64,000 nt of DNA from Alphaproteobacteria bacterium (GTDB taxonomy: Bacteria; Pseudomonadota; Alphaproteobacteria; Rhodobacterales; Rhodobacteraceae), in the NCBI GenBank assembly GCA_030431825.1, contig JAUIIJ010000016.1:22437-86436 (forward strand), written 5' to 3'. Under the pieces are notes generated by a model. That model worked only from the letters and a program-made list of their open reading frames with translations. It was not told the DNA's origin and made no database searches. Below, one piece after another: positions 1 through 9,376 of this stretch. The position numbers and the translations under genes were made by a program. Positions within the stretch are counted from its first letter, which is position 1, and every line of letters begins with the position of its first letter.

Positions 1-1010
1 ACGTAGCCGCGCTGCACTTCGTAATCTTCCAGGGCGTGGTTCGCGACCATCTCGACCTCGCCCTCGAGCACCTTGCAGCGGCACGTCGAGCACACACCGG
101 CCTTGCAGGCATACGGCGCGTCGATGGCATTTTCCAGCGCCGCGTCCAGCACGGTCTGGTCCTTGTCCATGGTAAAGCTGCGCGCCGATCCGTCCAGAGT
201 CACACTGGCCTCGGTGGTCTTGGCGCTGCCGGTGTCGCCGGTGGCGGTGGCCTTGCGTTTCAGGCGTCCGGGCTGGGCACTGGCGAAGAGTTCGAACTTG
301 ATCTGCGCATCGTCAAGCCCGTGCTCGCGCAGCGCCGCCGCGATGCCCAGCATCATCGGTTCGGGGCCGCAGATGAACGCGGTGTCGATCGTGGTGATGT
401 CGATCCAGTGCCGGAACAGCGCGGCACATTTCTCGGCATCGACGCGCCCGGTGAACAGGTCGATATCCTGCGCATCGGACTCAAGCACGTGAATCACGGT
501 CAGTCGGCCCATGTATTCGTTCTTGAGATCCTCAAGCTCTTCGCGAAACATGATCGTGTTCACGCCGCGGTTGGCATAGACCAGCGTGAACGTGCTGCGC
601 GGTTCCGCCCTGAGTGTCGTCTTGAGGATCGACAGCACCGGCGTAATGCCCGAACCACCGGCAAAACCGAGGTAATTCCGGGCCTGTGTCGGGTCCAGCG
701 GGGTAAAGAAACTGCCCATCGGCTCCATCGCTTCGAGCGTGTCGCCGGGTTGCAGGTCTTCGTTGGCCCAGGTCGAGAACGCGCCGCCATCGACCTTCTT
801 GATGCCGACCTGCAAGAGTCCGTCCGACCTGGCAGCGCAGATCGAATAGGAGCGGCGCAGCTCGGTGCCGTCGAATTCGCGTCGGAAGGTCAGATACTGG
901 CCCTGGGTAAAATCGAAATCGCCGCCATCGGCGGGTTGCAGCGAGACCACGACCGCATCACGGATCGTCTTGCGCACATCGGTGACGGTAAGCGGGTGAA
1001 AACGCGCCAT
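1..1010 (-). CDS. paaE: Phenylacetyl-CoA epoxidase, reductase subunit PaaE (3' end cut by window)
   Basis: PaaE passes electrons from NADPH through FAD and a 2Fe-2S centre to the di-iron oxygenase PaaA in ring epoxidation of phenylacetyl-CoA. The ATG at 1010 opens MARFHPLTV. The N-terminal half is a ferredoxin-reductase module: flavin-binding RRSYSICA near residue 57, then nucleotide-binding GFAGGSGITP. The C-terminal part is a plant-type ferredoxin with CKAGVCSTC; the distant fourth cysteine lies beyond the window edge. It is the last gene of a minus-strand paaABCDE run and starts 11 bases after the paaD stop. About 336 codons are visible of a usual length near 360. Confidence 0.95.
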   Translation of the reverse strand, partial: MARFHPLTVTDVRKTIRDAVVVSLQPADGGDFDFTQGQYLTFRREFDGTELRRSYSICAARSDGLLQVGIKKVDGGAFSTWANEDLQPGDTLEAMEPMGSFFTPLDPTQARNYLGFAGGSGITPVLSILKTTLRAEPRSTFTLVYANRGVNTIMFREELEDLKNEYMGRLTVIHVLESDAQDIDLFTGRVDAEKCAALFRHWIDITTIDTAFICGPEPMMLGIAAALREHGLDDAQIKFELFASAQPGRLKRKATATGDTGSAKTTEASVTLDGSARSFTMDKDQTVLDAALENAIDAPYACKAGVCSTCRCKVLEGEVEMVANHALEDYEVQRGY

Positions 1011-1021
1011 GGGTGATCTCC

Positions 1022-1480
1022 TCAGATGCACTTGAAATAGTCGAAAGGTTCCATGCAGTCCCGGCAGCGCCACTGGGCCTTGCAGGGGGTCGAACCGAAC
1101 TGGCTGATCCGTTCGACATTGCTGCTTTTGCAGCGCGGGCAGGCGTCGGGGCCGCCGGCCGGGCGGGGCGGTGCGATCCCGTATTCCACCAGTTTCGCGC
1201 GCCCCTTGTCCGAGAGCCATTCGGTTGTCCACGGCGGGCTGATCCGGGTCTTGATGCGAATGTCCGTCACGCCCCGGTCGCGCATCGCGGTCTCGATGTC
1301 CATCGATATCACGCTGGTCGCGGGACAGCCGGAATAGGTTGGCGTCACGGCGATTTCCAATGCGTCATCCTCCCAACGGACCTCGCGCACGATGCCCAGA
1401 TCCACGACCGAGATCACCGGGATCTCGGGATCGGGCACCTGGTCGAGCCAGTCCCAGACTTGGTCCACGGCGGGTTTCAT
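1022..1480 (-). CDS. paaD: Phenylacetate degradation protein PaaD
   Basis: A 152-residue PaaD (also called PaaJ), an accessory protein of the phenylacetyl-CoA epoxidase thought to act in iron-sulfur or metal assembly. The N-terminal two thirds is a MIP18/DUF59 domain, with DPEIPVISVVDLGIV near residue 17 and TPTYSGCPAT near residue 46. The C-terminus is a cysteine-rich knuckle (CPRC, later CRDC, then a final FKC). It starts 1 base before the paaC stop codon, so paaC and paaD appear translationally coupled. Confidence 0.95.
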   Translation of the reverse strand: MKPAVDQVWDWLDQVPDPEIPVISVVDLGIVREVRWEDDALEIAVTPTYSGCPATSVISMDIETAMRDRGVTDIRIKTRISPPWTTEWLSDKGRAKLVEYGIAPPRPAGGPDACPRCKSSNVERISQFGSTPCKAQWRCRDCMEPFDYFKCI

Positions 1481-1481
1481 G

Positions 1482-2240
1482 TCACCAGCTTGCGCCGGGA
1501 TAGGCGCGTTGCAACCACTGCATCTGGGTCAGCAGGTGGCCGAGATGCTCGGAATGGCGAAAGCCGCTCTTGCCGCCCTTGTGGGCAAAATCGCTCTCGG
1601 GAATCGTGAGCGTCGCCTCGGACATCACATCGGCAACGCGCCGGTCGAACGCGGCGCGCAGCGACGCCGGATCAGGGGCGATCCCGGCCTCGGCCATGGC
1701 GCTGTCAACCTCATCCGCGACAAAGAACTCACCGACATAGGGCCAAAGGAGGTCAAGCGCCGCCTGCATGCGACGATGGCTCTCGGACGTGCCGTCTCCG
1801 AGCCGGATCACCGTGTCGCCCGAACGATCGAGGTGATAGGCCGCTTCCTTGACGGATTTGGCGGCGATCCCGGCGACGCGCGCGTCGCTGGACTGTTGCA
1901 GTGCTTCGAGCATGGACACGTGCCAGGCATCGAACAGGAACTGGCGCATCATGGTCTGGCCGAAATCGCCGTTCGGTTGCTCTGCCAGCAGCACATTGCG
2001 GAAATCCCAGGCATCGCGCAGCATGGCGAGATCGTCCGCACTGCGCCCGTTGCCCTCGACCTCACCGGCAAGGCCGAGCCACATCTGGGTCTGTCCGATC
2101 AGGTCGAGCGCGGTATTGGCCAGGGCGATATCCTCTTCCAGCACCGGCGCATGGCCGCACCATTCGCTGACCCGGTGACCCAGTACGAGGGTGTTGTCCC
2201 CCATGCGGCAGAGAAATTCGAAGAAAGCGGGGTTGGACAT
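1482..2240 (-). CDS. paaC: Phenylacetyl-CoA epoxidase subunit PaaC
   Basis: PaaC is the structural, catalytically inactive partner that forms the heterodimeric core of the epoxidase with PaaA; it keeps a ferritin-like fold without the full di-iron site. The start is ATG at 2240 ([18 protein letters not shown]), which shares one base with the paaB TGA. This gives 252 residues, the usual family size. Reading further upstream in the same frame only runs antisense to nothing and back through paaB, so the longer frame was not used. YPGASW is at the C-terminus. Confidence 0.95.
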   Translation of the reverse strand: MSNPAFFEFLCRMGDNTLVLGHRVSEWCGHAPVLEEDIALANTALDLIGQTQMWLGLAGEVEGNGRSADDLAMLRDAWDFRNVLLAEQPNGDFGQTMMRQFLFDAWHVSMLEALQQSSDARVAGIAAKSVKEAAYHLDRSGDTVIRLGDGTSESHRRMQAALDLLWPYVGEFFVADEVDSAMAEAGIAPDPASLRAAFDRRVADVMSEATLTIPESDFAHKGGKSGFRHSEHLGHLLTQMQWLQRAYPGASW

Positions 2241-2578
2241 CACATCGCCCCCACGTCTTCGGGGATGTCGTAAAAGGTCGGGTGCCGGTACACCTTGGAT
2301 TCCGACGGCTCGTAAAGCGGACCCTTTTCGGATGGCGACGATGCCGCGATGTGCCGCGCCTCGACGGCCCAGATGCTGACGCCCTCGTTGCGGCGGGTAT
2401 AGACATCGCGGGCATTCTTGATGGCCATTTCGGCATCCGGCGCGTGCAGGCTGCCGACATGGCGGTGGCTCATCCCGTGCTGACCGCGGATGAAGATCTC
2501 CCAAAGCGGCCATTCGTGGCGGCGCGGGGGCGTTTCACTGTCCGGGGTGTCGGGATATGCGGAATTCGGAGAGCTCAT
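2240..2578 (-). CDS. paaB: Phenylacetyl-CoA epoxidase subunit PaaB
   Basis: PaaB bridges PaaAC heterodimers in the epoxidase complex. The core [20 protein letters not shown] and the tail [12 protein letters not shown] are diagnostic. The protein has 112 residues against about 95 in E. coli; the difference is a charged, proline-rich N-terminal extension of about 20 residues. The ATG overlaps the paaA stop by four bases (ATGA) and the stop shares a base with the paaC start, so A, B and C are tightly coupled and probably made in fixed ratio. Confidence 0.95.
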   Translation of the reverse strand: MSSPNSAYPDTPDSETPPRRHEWPLWEIFIRGQHGMSHRHVGSLHAPDAEMAIKNARDVYTRRNEGVSIWAVEARHIAASSPSEKGPLYEPSESKVYRHPTFYDIPEDVGAM

Positions 2579-3567
2579 TCTGCGGCGACCTTTCTGCTTG
2601 CGCGTTTCTCGGCATGGGCCAGCAGCCCGTCACGTACCCATTTCCCCTCGTCCCAGGCCTTGTTGCGCGCGGCGAGGCGTTCGGTGTTGCAGGGGCCGTT
2701 GCCCTTGAGCACGTCAAAGAACTCGGACCAGTCGGGTTCGGCAAAATCGTACCCGCCCTTTTCCTCGTTCCATATCAGCGTGTCGTCCGGCACTGTCAGC
2801 CCGAGGAATTCGGCCTGCGGAACGGTCTGGTCGACGAACTTCTGACGCAGCTCGTCATTGGTGTTCATCTTGATCTTCCACGCCATGGATTGCGCGGAAT
2901 GCACGCTGTCCTTGTCACTGGGGCCAAACATCATCAGCGACGGGTACCAGAAGCGATTGAGCGCATCCTGTGCCATCTTTTTCTGCGCAGGCGTGCCATT
3001 GGCCATCTTCATCATGATGTCATAGCCCTGACGCTGGTGAAACGACTCTTCCTTGCAGATGCGGATCATCGCGCGGGAATAGGGGCCGAACGACGTGCGT
3101 TGCAGCGGCACCTGGTTCATGATTGCCGCCCCGTCGACCAGCCAGCCGACCGCGCCCATATCGGCCCATGTCAGGGTGGGATAGTTGAAGATGGAGCTGT
3201 ATTTCATGCGACCGTCGAGCAACATCTCGGTCAACTCGTCGCGGGTGACGCCGAGGGTTTCGGCGGCGCAGTAGAGATAGAGCCCGTGCCCGGCCTCGTC
3301 CTGAACCTTGGCCAGCAGGATCGCCTTGCGCTCCAGCGTCGGCGCGCGGGTGATCCAGTTGCCTTCGGGCAATTGGCCGACGATCTCGGAATGGGCGTGC
3401 TGTCCGATCTGGCGGATCAGGTTCTTGCGATAGCCCGCGGGCATCCAGTCCTTGGGTTCGATCTTTTCACCGGCGTTGATGCGCTCCTGAAAGGCGCGCT
3501 CCTGCGGGTCCATCTCGTCCAGTGACTTGACCCCGCTACCGGTCGATTTCACCATCTGTGCATACAT
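2575..3567 (-). CDS. paaA: Phenylacetyl-CoA epoxidase catalytic subunit PaaA
   Basis: PaaA is the di-iron oxygenase subunit that epoxidises the ring of phenylacetyl-CoA. Two metal-ligand motifs are visible: DEAGH in [15 protein letters not shown], and EESFH in [13 protein letters not shown]. Further signatures are [18 protein letters not shown] and WMPAGYRK. I place the start at the ATG at 3567 ([10 protein letters not shown]), because a GAGGT ribosome site at 3574-3578 is six bases from it but directly abuts the alternative ATG at 3573. It is first gene of the operon, behind a palindrome-rich leader. Confidence 0.95.
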   Translation of the reverse strand: MYAQMVKSTGSGVKSLDEMDPQERAFQERINAGEKIEPKDWMPAGYRKNLIRQIGQHAHSEIVGQLPEGNWITRAPTLERKAILLAKVQDEAGHGLYLYCAAETLGVTRDELTEMLLDGRMKYSSIFNYPTLTWADMGAVGWLVDGAAIMNQVPLQRTSFGPYSRAMIRICKEESFHQRQGYDIMMKMANGTPAQKKMAQDALNRFWYPSLMMFGPSDKDSVHSAQSMAWKIKMNTNDELRQKFVDQTVPQAEFLGLTVPDDTLIWNEEKGGYDFAEPDWSEFFDVLKGNGPCNTERLAARNKAWDEGKWVRDGLLAHAEKRASRKVAAE

Positions 3568-3909
3568 CTTCATACCTCATTTCGCGCGCGGTGTGCTGGC
3601 CGCCTGAGTCGAGCTTAGCATATTCGTCGGGTTGCCGGTATCGCCCGGTCCTGCGTCTCCTCGGTGGGTCGGAACAATGGAAAACATTGCCGACCGCATG
3701 GTCGGTATATGCGGTCTGGTGATTCTCTGCAAGAAAAAGTTACGGAATATTGATGGTTGCTGTTTTTTGTAACAATTCTGGCGCTTGAGGGGCTCGCCTG
3801 ATGGCGCGGGGTCACACAGGTTTCACATTCACCGCGTAGAAGGGAGGGTCAGAGACATCGCTTCACACCCGTGCAGAGCCATCACGGGGAGGGAGGCCAG
3901 GCGAGCACC
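3568..3909. other. Divergent intergenic region paaA / Nudix gene
   Basis: About 340 bases separate the two divergent genes. Apart from the palindromes at 3690-3715 I see no gene. The stretch around 3730-3785 is noticeably AT-richer than its surroundings, as expected of a promoter area. Short frames inside it have no family match I recognise. Confidence 0.5.
3690..3715. promoter_or_regulatory. Overlapping palindromes upstream of paaA (candidate operator)
   Basis: Two perfect inverted repeats overlap here. CCGACC-GCAT-GGTCGG spans 3690-3705, and ACCGCAT with ATGCGGT nine bases apart spans 3693-3715. They lie about 120 bases before paaA. In other bacteria paa operons are often controlled by TetR- or GntR-type repressors; which protein binds here is unknown, and no paa regulator gene is in the window. 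Confidence 0.45.
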
Positions 3910-4374
3910 ATGTTTATCAAGAAGCTGCCCCCGCAATGCGATTCCACGGGCAAGACCGATGCGCGCAACCAGTTTGCGGCCCTGTGTTACCGCGTCATCG
4001 AGAACCGGGTCGAGGTGCTGATGATCACGACGCGGCGATCGGGGCGCTGGATCGTGCCAAAGGGCTGGCCGATGGATGGCATGACCCCTGCGGAATGCGC
4101 GGCGCAGGAAGCATGGGAAGAGGCCGGTGTTCGCGGTGACATCCATGACCGCTGCCTGGGCATGTTCTCGTACGGCAAGCTGATGGATACGGGCGACGTG
4201 GTTCCATGTCTCGCGATGGTGTATCCGGTTCGGGTCAGGGGGCTGTCGGACGACTTTCCCGAGGTAAACCAGCGTCGCCGCAAATGGTGCTCTCGCAAGA
4301 AGGCCGCGCGCATGGTCATGGAGCCGGAGCTTGCGCGTATTCTGCGCGATTTTGATCCCCGGTCGCTCGGATAG
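3910..4374 (+). CDS. Nudix hydrolase, diphosphoinositol-polyphosphate-phosphohydrolase-like
   Basis: A 154-residue Nudix hydrolase. The family cleaves nucleoside diphosphates linked to another moiety, and this subtype resembles DIPP or diadenosine-polyphosphate hydrolases. The Nudix region reads PKGWPMDG then QEAWEEAGV around residues 52-78. The canonical G-x5-E-x7-RE box has M for the first E and Q for R, while the metal-binding EEAG core is kept. The ATG at 3910 has a GGAGG about 13 bases upstream, slightly far. A GTG at 3871 is possible but adds an unconserved leader and lacks a ribosome site. Substrate unknown. Confidence 0.85.
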   Translation: MFIKKLPPQCDSTGKTDARNQFAALCYRVIENRVEVLMITTRRSGRWIVPKGWPMDGMTPAECAAQEAWEEAGVRGDIHDRCLGMFSYGKLMDTGDVVPCLAMVYPVRVRGLSDDFPEVNQRRRKWCSRKKAARMVMEPELARILRDFDPRSLG

Positions 4375-4441
4375 ACCGCCTGCGGCTTGAAATCGCTGCT
4401 TTTGCGGATATTTAATCCCTGAGATCGTGACGAGGTACCGA

Positions 4442-4867
4442 ATGATCCAGTACGCTCTGAAATGCGCGGAAGGCCACAGTTTTGACAGCTGGTTCCAGTC
4501 GGCCAGCGCCTTTGACAAGCTCATGCAGGCGGGGCTGATCTCCTGTTCGGCATGTGGCAGTTCGGACGTTGAAAAGGCCATCATGGCTCCGAGCGTGCAG
4601 AGCGCGCGCAAATCCGACGAGCGCCGTGCGCTTTCGGCTCCGGCCAGCCCGGCGGAGCAGGCGCTTGCCGAATTGCGGCGGAAGGTCGAGGAAAACTCGG
4701 ATTATGTCGGGATGAACTTTGCCGCCGAGGCCCGTGCGATGCATGAGGGCACCGCGCCCGAGCGATCCATCTACGGCGAAGCCAGGGTGGACGAGGCACG
4801 CAAGCTGCTGGAAGACGGTGTCCCGGTGGCGCCCCTGCCGTTCACCCCGAACCGCAAGACCAACTAG
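4442..4867 (+). CDS. DUF1178 family protein
   Basis: A 141-residue member of DUF1178, a small alphaproteobacterial and betaproteobacterial family of unknown function. It opens MIQYALKCAEGHSFDSWF and has a CSACGS pair in its first third, so a zinc-ribbon-like site with the early cysteine is plausible. The middle is charged and Ala-rich. The start at 4442 is chosen over 4427 because a GAGG ribosome site sits six bases upstream and because family members start with this methionine. It follows the Nudix gene by 67 bases on the same strand. Confidence 0.85.
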   Translation: MIQYALKCAEGHSFDSWFQSASAFDKLMQAGLISCSACGSSDVEKAIMAPSVQSARKSDERRALSAPASPAEQALAELRRKVEENSDYVGMNFAAEARAMHEGTAPERSIYGEARVDEARKLLEDGVPVAPLPFTPNRKTN

Positions 4868-4912
4868 CCAGAGCGGGCCGATTTCGACGCGCCCTATAGT
4901 CGGTTTGTACAC

Positions 4913-4941
4913 TTGCCCTTGGCAAACCCCTATCATATAGG
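4913..4941 (+). promoter_or_regulatory. Possible sigma-70 promoter for lysC
   Basis: TTGCCC at 4913-4918 and TATAGG at 4936-4941 are separated by 17 bases and lie about 40 bases before lysC. Each box matches four of six consensus positions. Weak support. Confidence 0.3.
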
Positions 4942-4981
4942 CGGGCGAACTGACGGCTAAGGTGTACGGAAAGGCCCCATC

Positions 4982-6220
4982 ATGCCCGTACTAGTGATGA
5001 AATTCGGCGGAACCTCGGTTGCCAATCTCGACCGCATCCGGCGCGCGGCGAAACGCGTGGGTGTCGAGGTGGCCAAGGGGTATGATGTGATCGTCATCGT
5101 TTCCGCGATGTCCGGCAAGACCAACGAACTGGTCGGCTGGGTCGAGGAAACCTCGCCGCTTTTTGACGCACGTGAATATGATGCCGTGGTCTCTTCGGGC
5201 GAGAACGTGACCGCCGGGCTGATGGCGCTGACCTTGCAGGAAATGGATGTGCCCGCGCGCAGCTGGCAGGGCTGGCAGGTGCCCCTGCGGACCACGGATG
5301 CCCACGCCAGCGCGCGGATCAAGGAGATCCCGACCGACAATATCAATGCCAAGTTTGCCGAGGGCATGCGCGTGGCGGTGGTTGCGGGGTTTCAGGGGAT
5401 CGGCCCGGACGGGCGGATCACCACGCTGGGCCGGGGCGGGTCGGACACCACCGCGGTTGCATTTGCCGCGGCGTTCGGTGCCGAGCGCTGTGATATCTAT
5501 ACCGATGTCGACGGCGTCTATACGACCGATCCCCGGATTACCGACAAGGCGCGCAAGCTGGACAAGATCGCCTTTGAGGAAATGTTGGAGCTTGCCAGCC
5601 TCGGCGCCAAGGTGTTGCAGACCCGTTCGGTCGAACTGGCCATGCGCTATAATGTCAGGCTGCGCGTGCTGAGCAGCTTTGAGGAACAATCCGACACGGC
5701 GGGAACGCTGGTCTGCGATGAGGAGGATATCATGGAATCCAAGGTTGTGGCCGGTGTGGCCTATTCCCGTGACGAAGCCAAGATGACGTTGTTGTCTGTC
5801 GCAGACCGTCCCGGCATTGCGTCGACGATCTTTACCGCCCTGTCCGAGGCCGGCGTGAACGTGGACATGATCGTCCAGAACATCTCGGAAGAGGGCCGCA
5901 CGGACATGACATTCTCCTGTCCGATCAATCAGGTGGCCCGCGCGGAACAGGCGATGGATGAGGCCCGCAATGCGGGCGCGCTGAATTTTGCGGAATTGCT
6001 GGCCGACAAGGACGTGGCCAAGGTCTCCGTGGTGGGAATCGGCATGCGCAGCCACACGGGCGTTGCTGCCAAGATGTTCCGGGTGTTGTCCACCGAGGGG
6101 ATCAACATCAAGGTCATCACAACCTCCGAGATAAAAATTTCGGTTCTGATCGACCGGAAATACATGGAACTTGCCGTTCAAGCCCTGCATGATGCCTTTG
6201 AACTGGACAAGGCGGCCTGA
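4982..6220 (+). CDS. lysC: Aspartate kinase
   Basis: Phosphorylates aspartate at the head of the lysine, threonine, methionine and isoleucine pathways. The kinase domain begins at once with VMKFGGTSVANLDRI, followed by SSGENVTAGL near residue 75 and GRGGSDTTAVA near residue 150. Two ACT regulatory domains fill the last 150 residues (MTLLSVADRPGIAS; VSVVGIGMRSHTGVA). The length of 412 fits the single-function alpha/beta type under feedback control. The start at 4982 has GGAAAGG upstream. ptsP follows after 47 bases on the same strand, a pairing I have seen in rhodobacteria. Confidence 0.97.
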   Translation: MPVLVMKFGGTSVANLDRIRRAAKRVGVEVAKGYDVIVIVSAMSGKTNELVGWVEETSPLFDAREYDAVVSSGENVTAGLMALTLQEMDVPARSWQGWQVPLRTTDAHASARIKEIPTDNINAKFAEGMRVAVVAGFQGIGPDGRITTLGRGGSDTTAVAFAAAFGAERCDIYTDVDGVYTTDPRITDKARKLDKIAFEEMLELASLGAKVLQTRSVELAMRYNVRLRVLSSFEEQSDTAGTLVCDEEDIMESKVVAGVAYSRDEAKMTLLSVADRPGIASTIFTALSEAGVNVDMIVQNISEEGRTDMTFSCPINQVARAEQAMDEARNAGALNFAELLADKDVAKVSVVGIGMRSHTGVAAKMFRVLSTEGINIKVITTSEIKISVLIDRKYMELAVQALHDAFELDKAA

Positions 6221-6267
6221 GCACGATCCGCTTGGGCTATCTGCTTGAGAGGAACTGAACCGGGCGC

Positions 6268-8568
6268 ATGGTGGAACGGACCGAAACTGAAAGTCGCAAA
6301 TTGCTCGGCCGGCTGCGCAATGCGATGGCCAACAACGTGGCCGGCCAGGCACGGCTGGACAAGATCACCCATCTGATTGCCGACAGCATGGGCACCGAGG
6401 TGTGCTCGGTCTACCTGTTCCGCGATGAAGAAACGCTGGAGCTTTGCGCGACCGAAGGTCTCGAGGCGGAAGCGGTCCACCAGACCCGGATGCGCCTGGG
6501 CGAGGGTCTGGTCGGTCGGGTGGCGCGCACCGGGGCCATCGTCAACACGCCGAACGCGCCGGCCGAAAAGGGGTTCCGCTATATGGCGGAAACCGGAGAG
6601 GAGCGGTATTCCTCGTTCCTTGGTGTCCCGATCCAGCGGCTGGGCGAAAAGCTGGGTGTGCTGGTCGTGCAATCCCGCGATGCGCGGGAATACACCGCCG
6701 ACGAGGTCTACGGACTCGAAGTTGTCGCCATGGTGATTGCCGAGATGACCGAGCTGGGCGCCTTCGTCGGCGAGGGCGCGGCCCTGTCCGCACGACACCA
6801 GCAGCCGGTGCTGTTTCGCGGAACCACCGGTCAGGAAGGCGCGGCGGAGGGCCATGTGTGGCTGCACGAACCCCGCGTGGTGGTTGCAAATCCGATTGCC
6901 GATGATCCGCACCGCGAACTGGAACGCCTGCACGAGGCGATCGAACAGCTGCGCGTCGGTGTCGATGAGATGCTCGAAATGTCCCGCACTGGCGACAGCG
7001 AACAGCTGCAAGTTCTGGAAACCTATCGCATGTTCGCCAATTCCAAGGGATGGATGCGGCGTATGGAAGAGGACATCAGTCGCGGGCTCTCGGCCGAAGC
7101 GGCCGTCGAGAAAGAGCAATCGCAGGCGCGTGTGCGCATGTCGCAGGTGACGGATTCCTACCTGCGCGAACGGCTGAGCGATCTTGACGACCTGTCAAAT
7201 CGCCTGCTGCGCATCCTGACGGGGCAGGGACGCGAGACCGGCGCGGAAATGCCGCCCGATCCGATCCTGGTGGCGCGCAATGTCGGGCCGGCGGAACTGC
7301 TCGAATACGGACGCAGCCTGCGCGGCATCGTGCTCGAAGAGGGCGCCGTGGGCAGCCATGCGGCCATCGTCGCGCGGGCGCTCGCGATTCCCCTGCTGGT
7401 CCATGCCGGACGGATCACCACCGAGGCGCTGAACGGCGATCACATCATGGTGGACAGCGATCAGGGTGTTGCTCATCTGCGTCCGGACGACAATGTCGTT
7501 ACCGCGTTTCGTGACAAGATCGCGATGCAGGCGGATGCCCAGGAACGTTATGCGTCGATCCGCAACAAGCCCGCGACGACCGAGTGTGGCGAGACGATTG
7601 AAATGCTCATGAACGCGGGGCTGATGGCCGATCTGCCGTCGCTCGAAGGGTCCGGCGCCGAAGGGGTCGGGCTGTTCCGCACCGAACTGCAATTCCTGAT
7701 CCGCAACCAGATGCCCAAGCGGACCGAGCTGGCCGAGCTGTATTCGCGGGTGTTGGATTCGGCACATGGAAAACGGGTGGTGTTCCGGACACTGGACATC
7801 GGATCGGACAAGGTCCTTCCCTACATGAAGCCGAACGACGAACCGAATCCGGCCCTGGGCTGGCGTGCGATCCGCGTCGGGCTGGATAAGCCGGGCGTCA
7901 TGCGCATGCAGTTGCAGGCGCTGATCCGGGGGGCCAATGGCCGTCCGCTGTCGATCATGTTCCCCTTCATCGCGCAGTTCGAGGAATACCGCGCCGCGCG
8001 GGCCGAGGTCGACAAGACCATCGCGCGGGAAGAGCGGCTGGGGCATGTGCTGCCCGAGACGCTCGAAGTGGGGGCGATGCTCGAAACCCCGTCGATGGTC
8101 TTTGCGCCCGAGACGTTTTTCGAAGAGGTCGAATTCCTCTCGATCGGAGGTAATGACCTCAAGCAGTTCTTCTTTGCCGCCGATCGCGAGAACGAGCGTG
8201 TGCGGCGCCGTTACGATACGCTGAACGTCAGCTTCCTGAGCCTGATCGAGCGGATCGTTGAACGCTGTGCCCGAACGGGCACCCGGCTGAGTTTCTGCGG
8301 CGAAGACGCGGGCCGGCCGATCGAGGCGCTATGCCTCGCCGCCATCGGCATCCGATCCCTCTCGATGCGCCCGGCCTCCATCGGCCCCGTCAAGAGCCTC
8401 CTGCGCCGCTCCAACCTCGAAGAGGTGCGCGACGTCATCACCGTAGCGCGTGAAAACGGCGAGCAAAGTGTCCGTCCCGCGGTCATGGAACTCCTGAGGA
8501 ATCGCGCTGCAGGCCGCCCCGCCGGCGACGCGCCCGGAACGACGTCGAATTCGCTGCCACAGGCCTGA
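6268..8568 (+). CDS. ptsP: Phosphoenolpyruvate-protein phosphotransferase PtsP (enzyme I-Ntr)
   Basis: First enzyme of the nitrogen-type phosphotransfer system: it takes phosphate from PEP and passes it to NPr, for regulation rather than sugar uptake. An N-terminal GAF domain (about residues 20-155) marks enzyme I-Ntr. The PEP-utiliser phosphohistidine is His364 in GAVGSHAAIVAR. The C-terminal PEP-binding TIM barrel holds FRTLDIGSDK, FLSIGGNDLKQ and FCGEDAG. The length is 766 residues. It probably shares a transcript with lysC. The coding sequence is intact even though insertion-sequence remains begin within about 150 bases of its stop. Confidence 0.95.
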   Translation: MVERTETESRKLLGRLRNAMANNVAGQARLDKITHLIADSMGTEVCSVYLFRDEETLELCATEGLEAEAVHQTRMRLGEGLVGRVARTGAIVNTPNAPAEKGFRYMAETGEERYSSFLGVPIQRLGEKLGVLVVQSRDAREYTADEVYGLEVVAMVIAEMTELGAFVGEGAALSARHQQPVLFRGTTGQEGAAEGHVWLHEPRVVVANPIADDPHRELERLHEAIEQLRVGVDEMLEMSRTGDSEQLQVLETYRMFANSKGWMRRMEEDISRGLSAEAAVEKEQSQARVRMSQVTDSYLRERLSDLDDLSNRLLRILTGQGRETGAEMPPDPILVARNVGPAELLEYGRSLRGIVLEEGAVGSHAAIVARALAIPLLVHAGRITTEALNGDHIMVDSDQGVAHLRPDDNVVTAFRDKIAMQADAQERYASIRNKPATTECGETIEMLMNAGLMADLPSLEGSGAEGVGLFRTELQFLIRNQMPKRTELAELYSRVLDSAHGKRVVFRTLDIGSDKVLPYMKPNDEPNPALGWRAIRVGLDKPGVMRMQLQALIRGANGRPLSIMFPFIAQFEEYRAARAEVDKTIAREERLGHVLPETLEVGAMLETPSMVFAPETFFEEVEFLSIGGNDLKQFFFAADRENERVRRRYDTLNVSFLSLIERIVERCARTGTRLSFCGEDAGRPIEALCLAAIGIRSLSMRPASIGPVKSLLRRSNLEEVRDVITVARENGEQSVRPAVMELLRNRAAGRPAGDAPGTTSNSLPQA

Positions 8569-8711
8569 TTTTCCAAAGGGCTGACAGGCGAATTCCAACC
8601 CGTCCCGTTTCGGACAGTGGCCCGGTTTTACATGACCTGCCGAACTGGTGCGTGCGCATTCCGGGCTCTGCGGACAGAGTACGCGCGAGATGCCGAGCGT
8701 CTGATCTGACA

Positions 8712-8868
8712 TCTCAGGTGTCGGTTTGTTCGTCGACGGTTTTGGCCGCGGGGCATCGCGGGTCTTGCGCATCGACGGGCCATCGAGAGGCAGTCTGTGC
8801 GCGTTGTGGATCAGCCGATCCAGGATGGCGTCGGCGAACGTCGCAGCGCACGACCCGGTCGGACGCAT
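8712..8868 (-). pseudogene. IS21-family IstB ATPase, C-terminal remnant
   Basis: The minus strand encodes FADAILDRLIHNAHRLPLDG and then PSMRKTRDA, the characteristic C-terminal end of IstB, the ATPase helper of IS21 transposition. Nothing recognisable as the Walker motifs or the rest of IstB lies upstream, where all frames lose the family pattern just before ATFADAI. No IstA transposase is present. This is a dead fragment of about 50 codons. The 8577-8711 stretch behind it may include the old element end, but I cannot delimit it. Confidence 0.7.
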
Positions 8869-9229
8869 GGATCGCCGCGCGTGACACGATACGCGGAGAG
8901 GCGAGGTCCGGCATCCTCATCGGCTATCGAAACGAAGCCGAACTGCAAGACGTTCTATGCGCGGAAGAGTCCGACGACAACAAGAATGGCAACACATCCT
9001 GATCGCGACTGACGGCGTAACGACTTCTGAACGCGGAGACAGACCGTGGGCGGCCATGATTGGCCGACTCTGGCCTCATGACCATGCCTGCCGCGATCCG
9101 GCACGAAGATATGCAAGCGTGCGGAAACCGAGCGCCGCCTCCCGCGCTGGCAGGCAAAAGTGTTCAACGCCAAAAGGTATCTGAAGCATTTCACGATTAA
9201 CTTGAAACATCTTGTATCATCCAACGCGT

Positions 9230-9246
9230 TGAAATCTTTGATTTCA
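9230..9246. repeat. Short perfect hairpin
   Basis: TGAAATC-TTT-GATTTCA, seven-base arms with a three-base loop, inside the AT-richer patch. Role unknown; it may be a leftover terminator. Confidence 0.5.
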
Positions 9247-9376
9247 GGCAGCGTTAGGTGATTCAGGTTTATCGCGAAACGCTATAGTTGAGACGCGAAC
9301 GCTCGTCGCTGGATTGATACTCGGGTGATCCTAGCTGTTCAGTCCCGTAGCACGTTGGGAACAGGCGCTGTTGATA

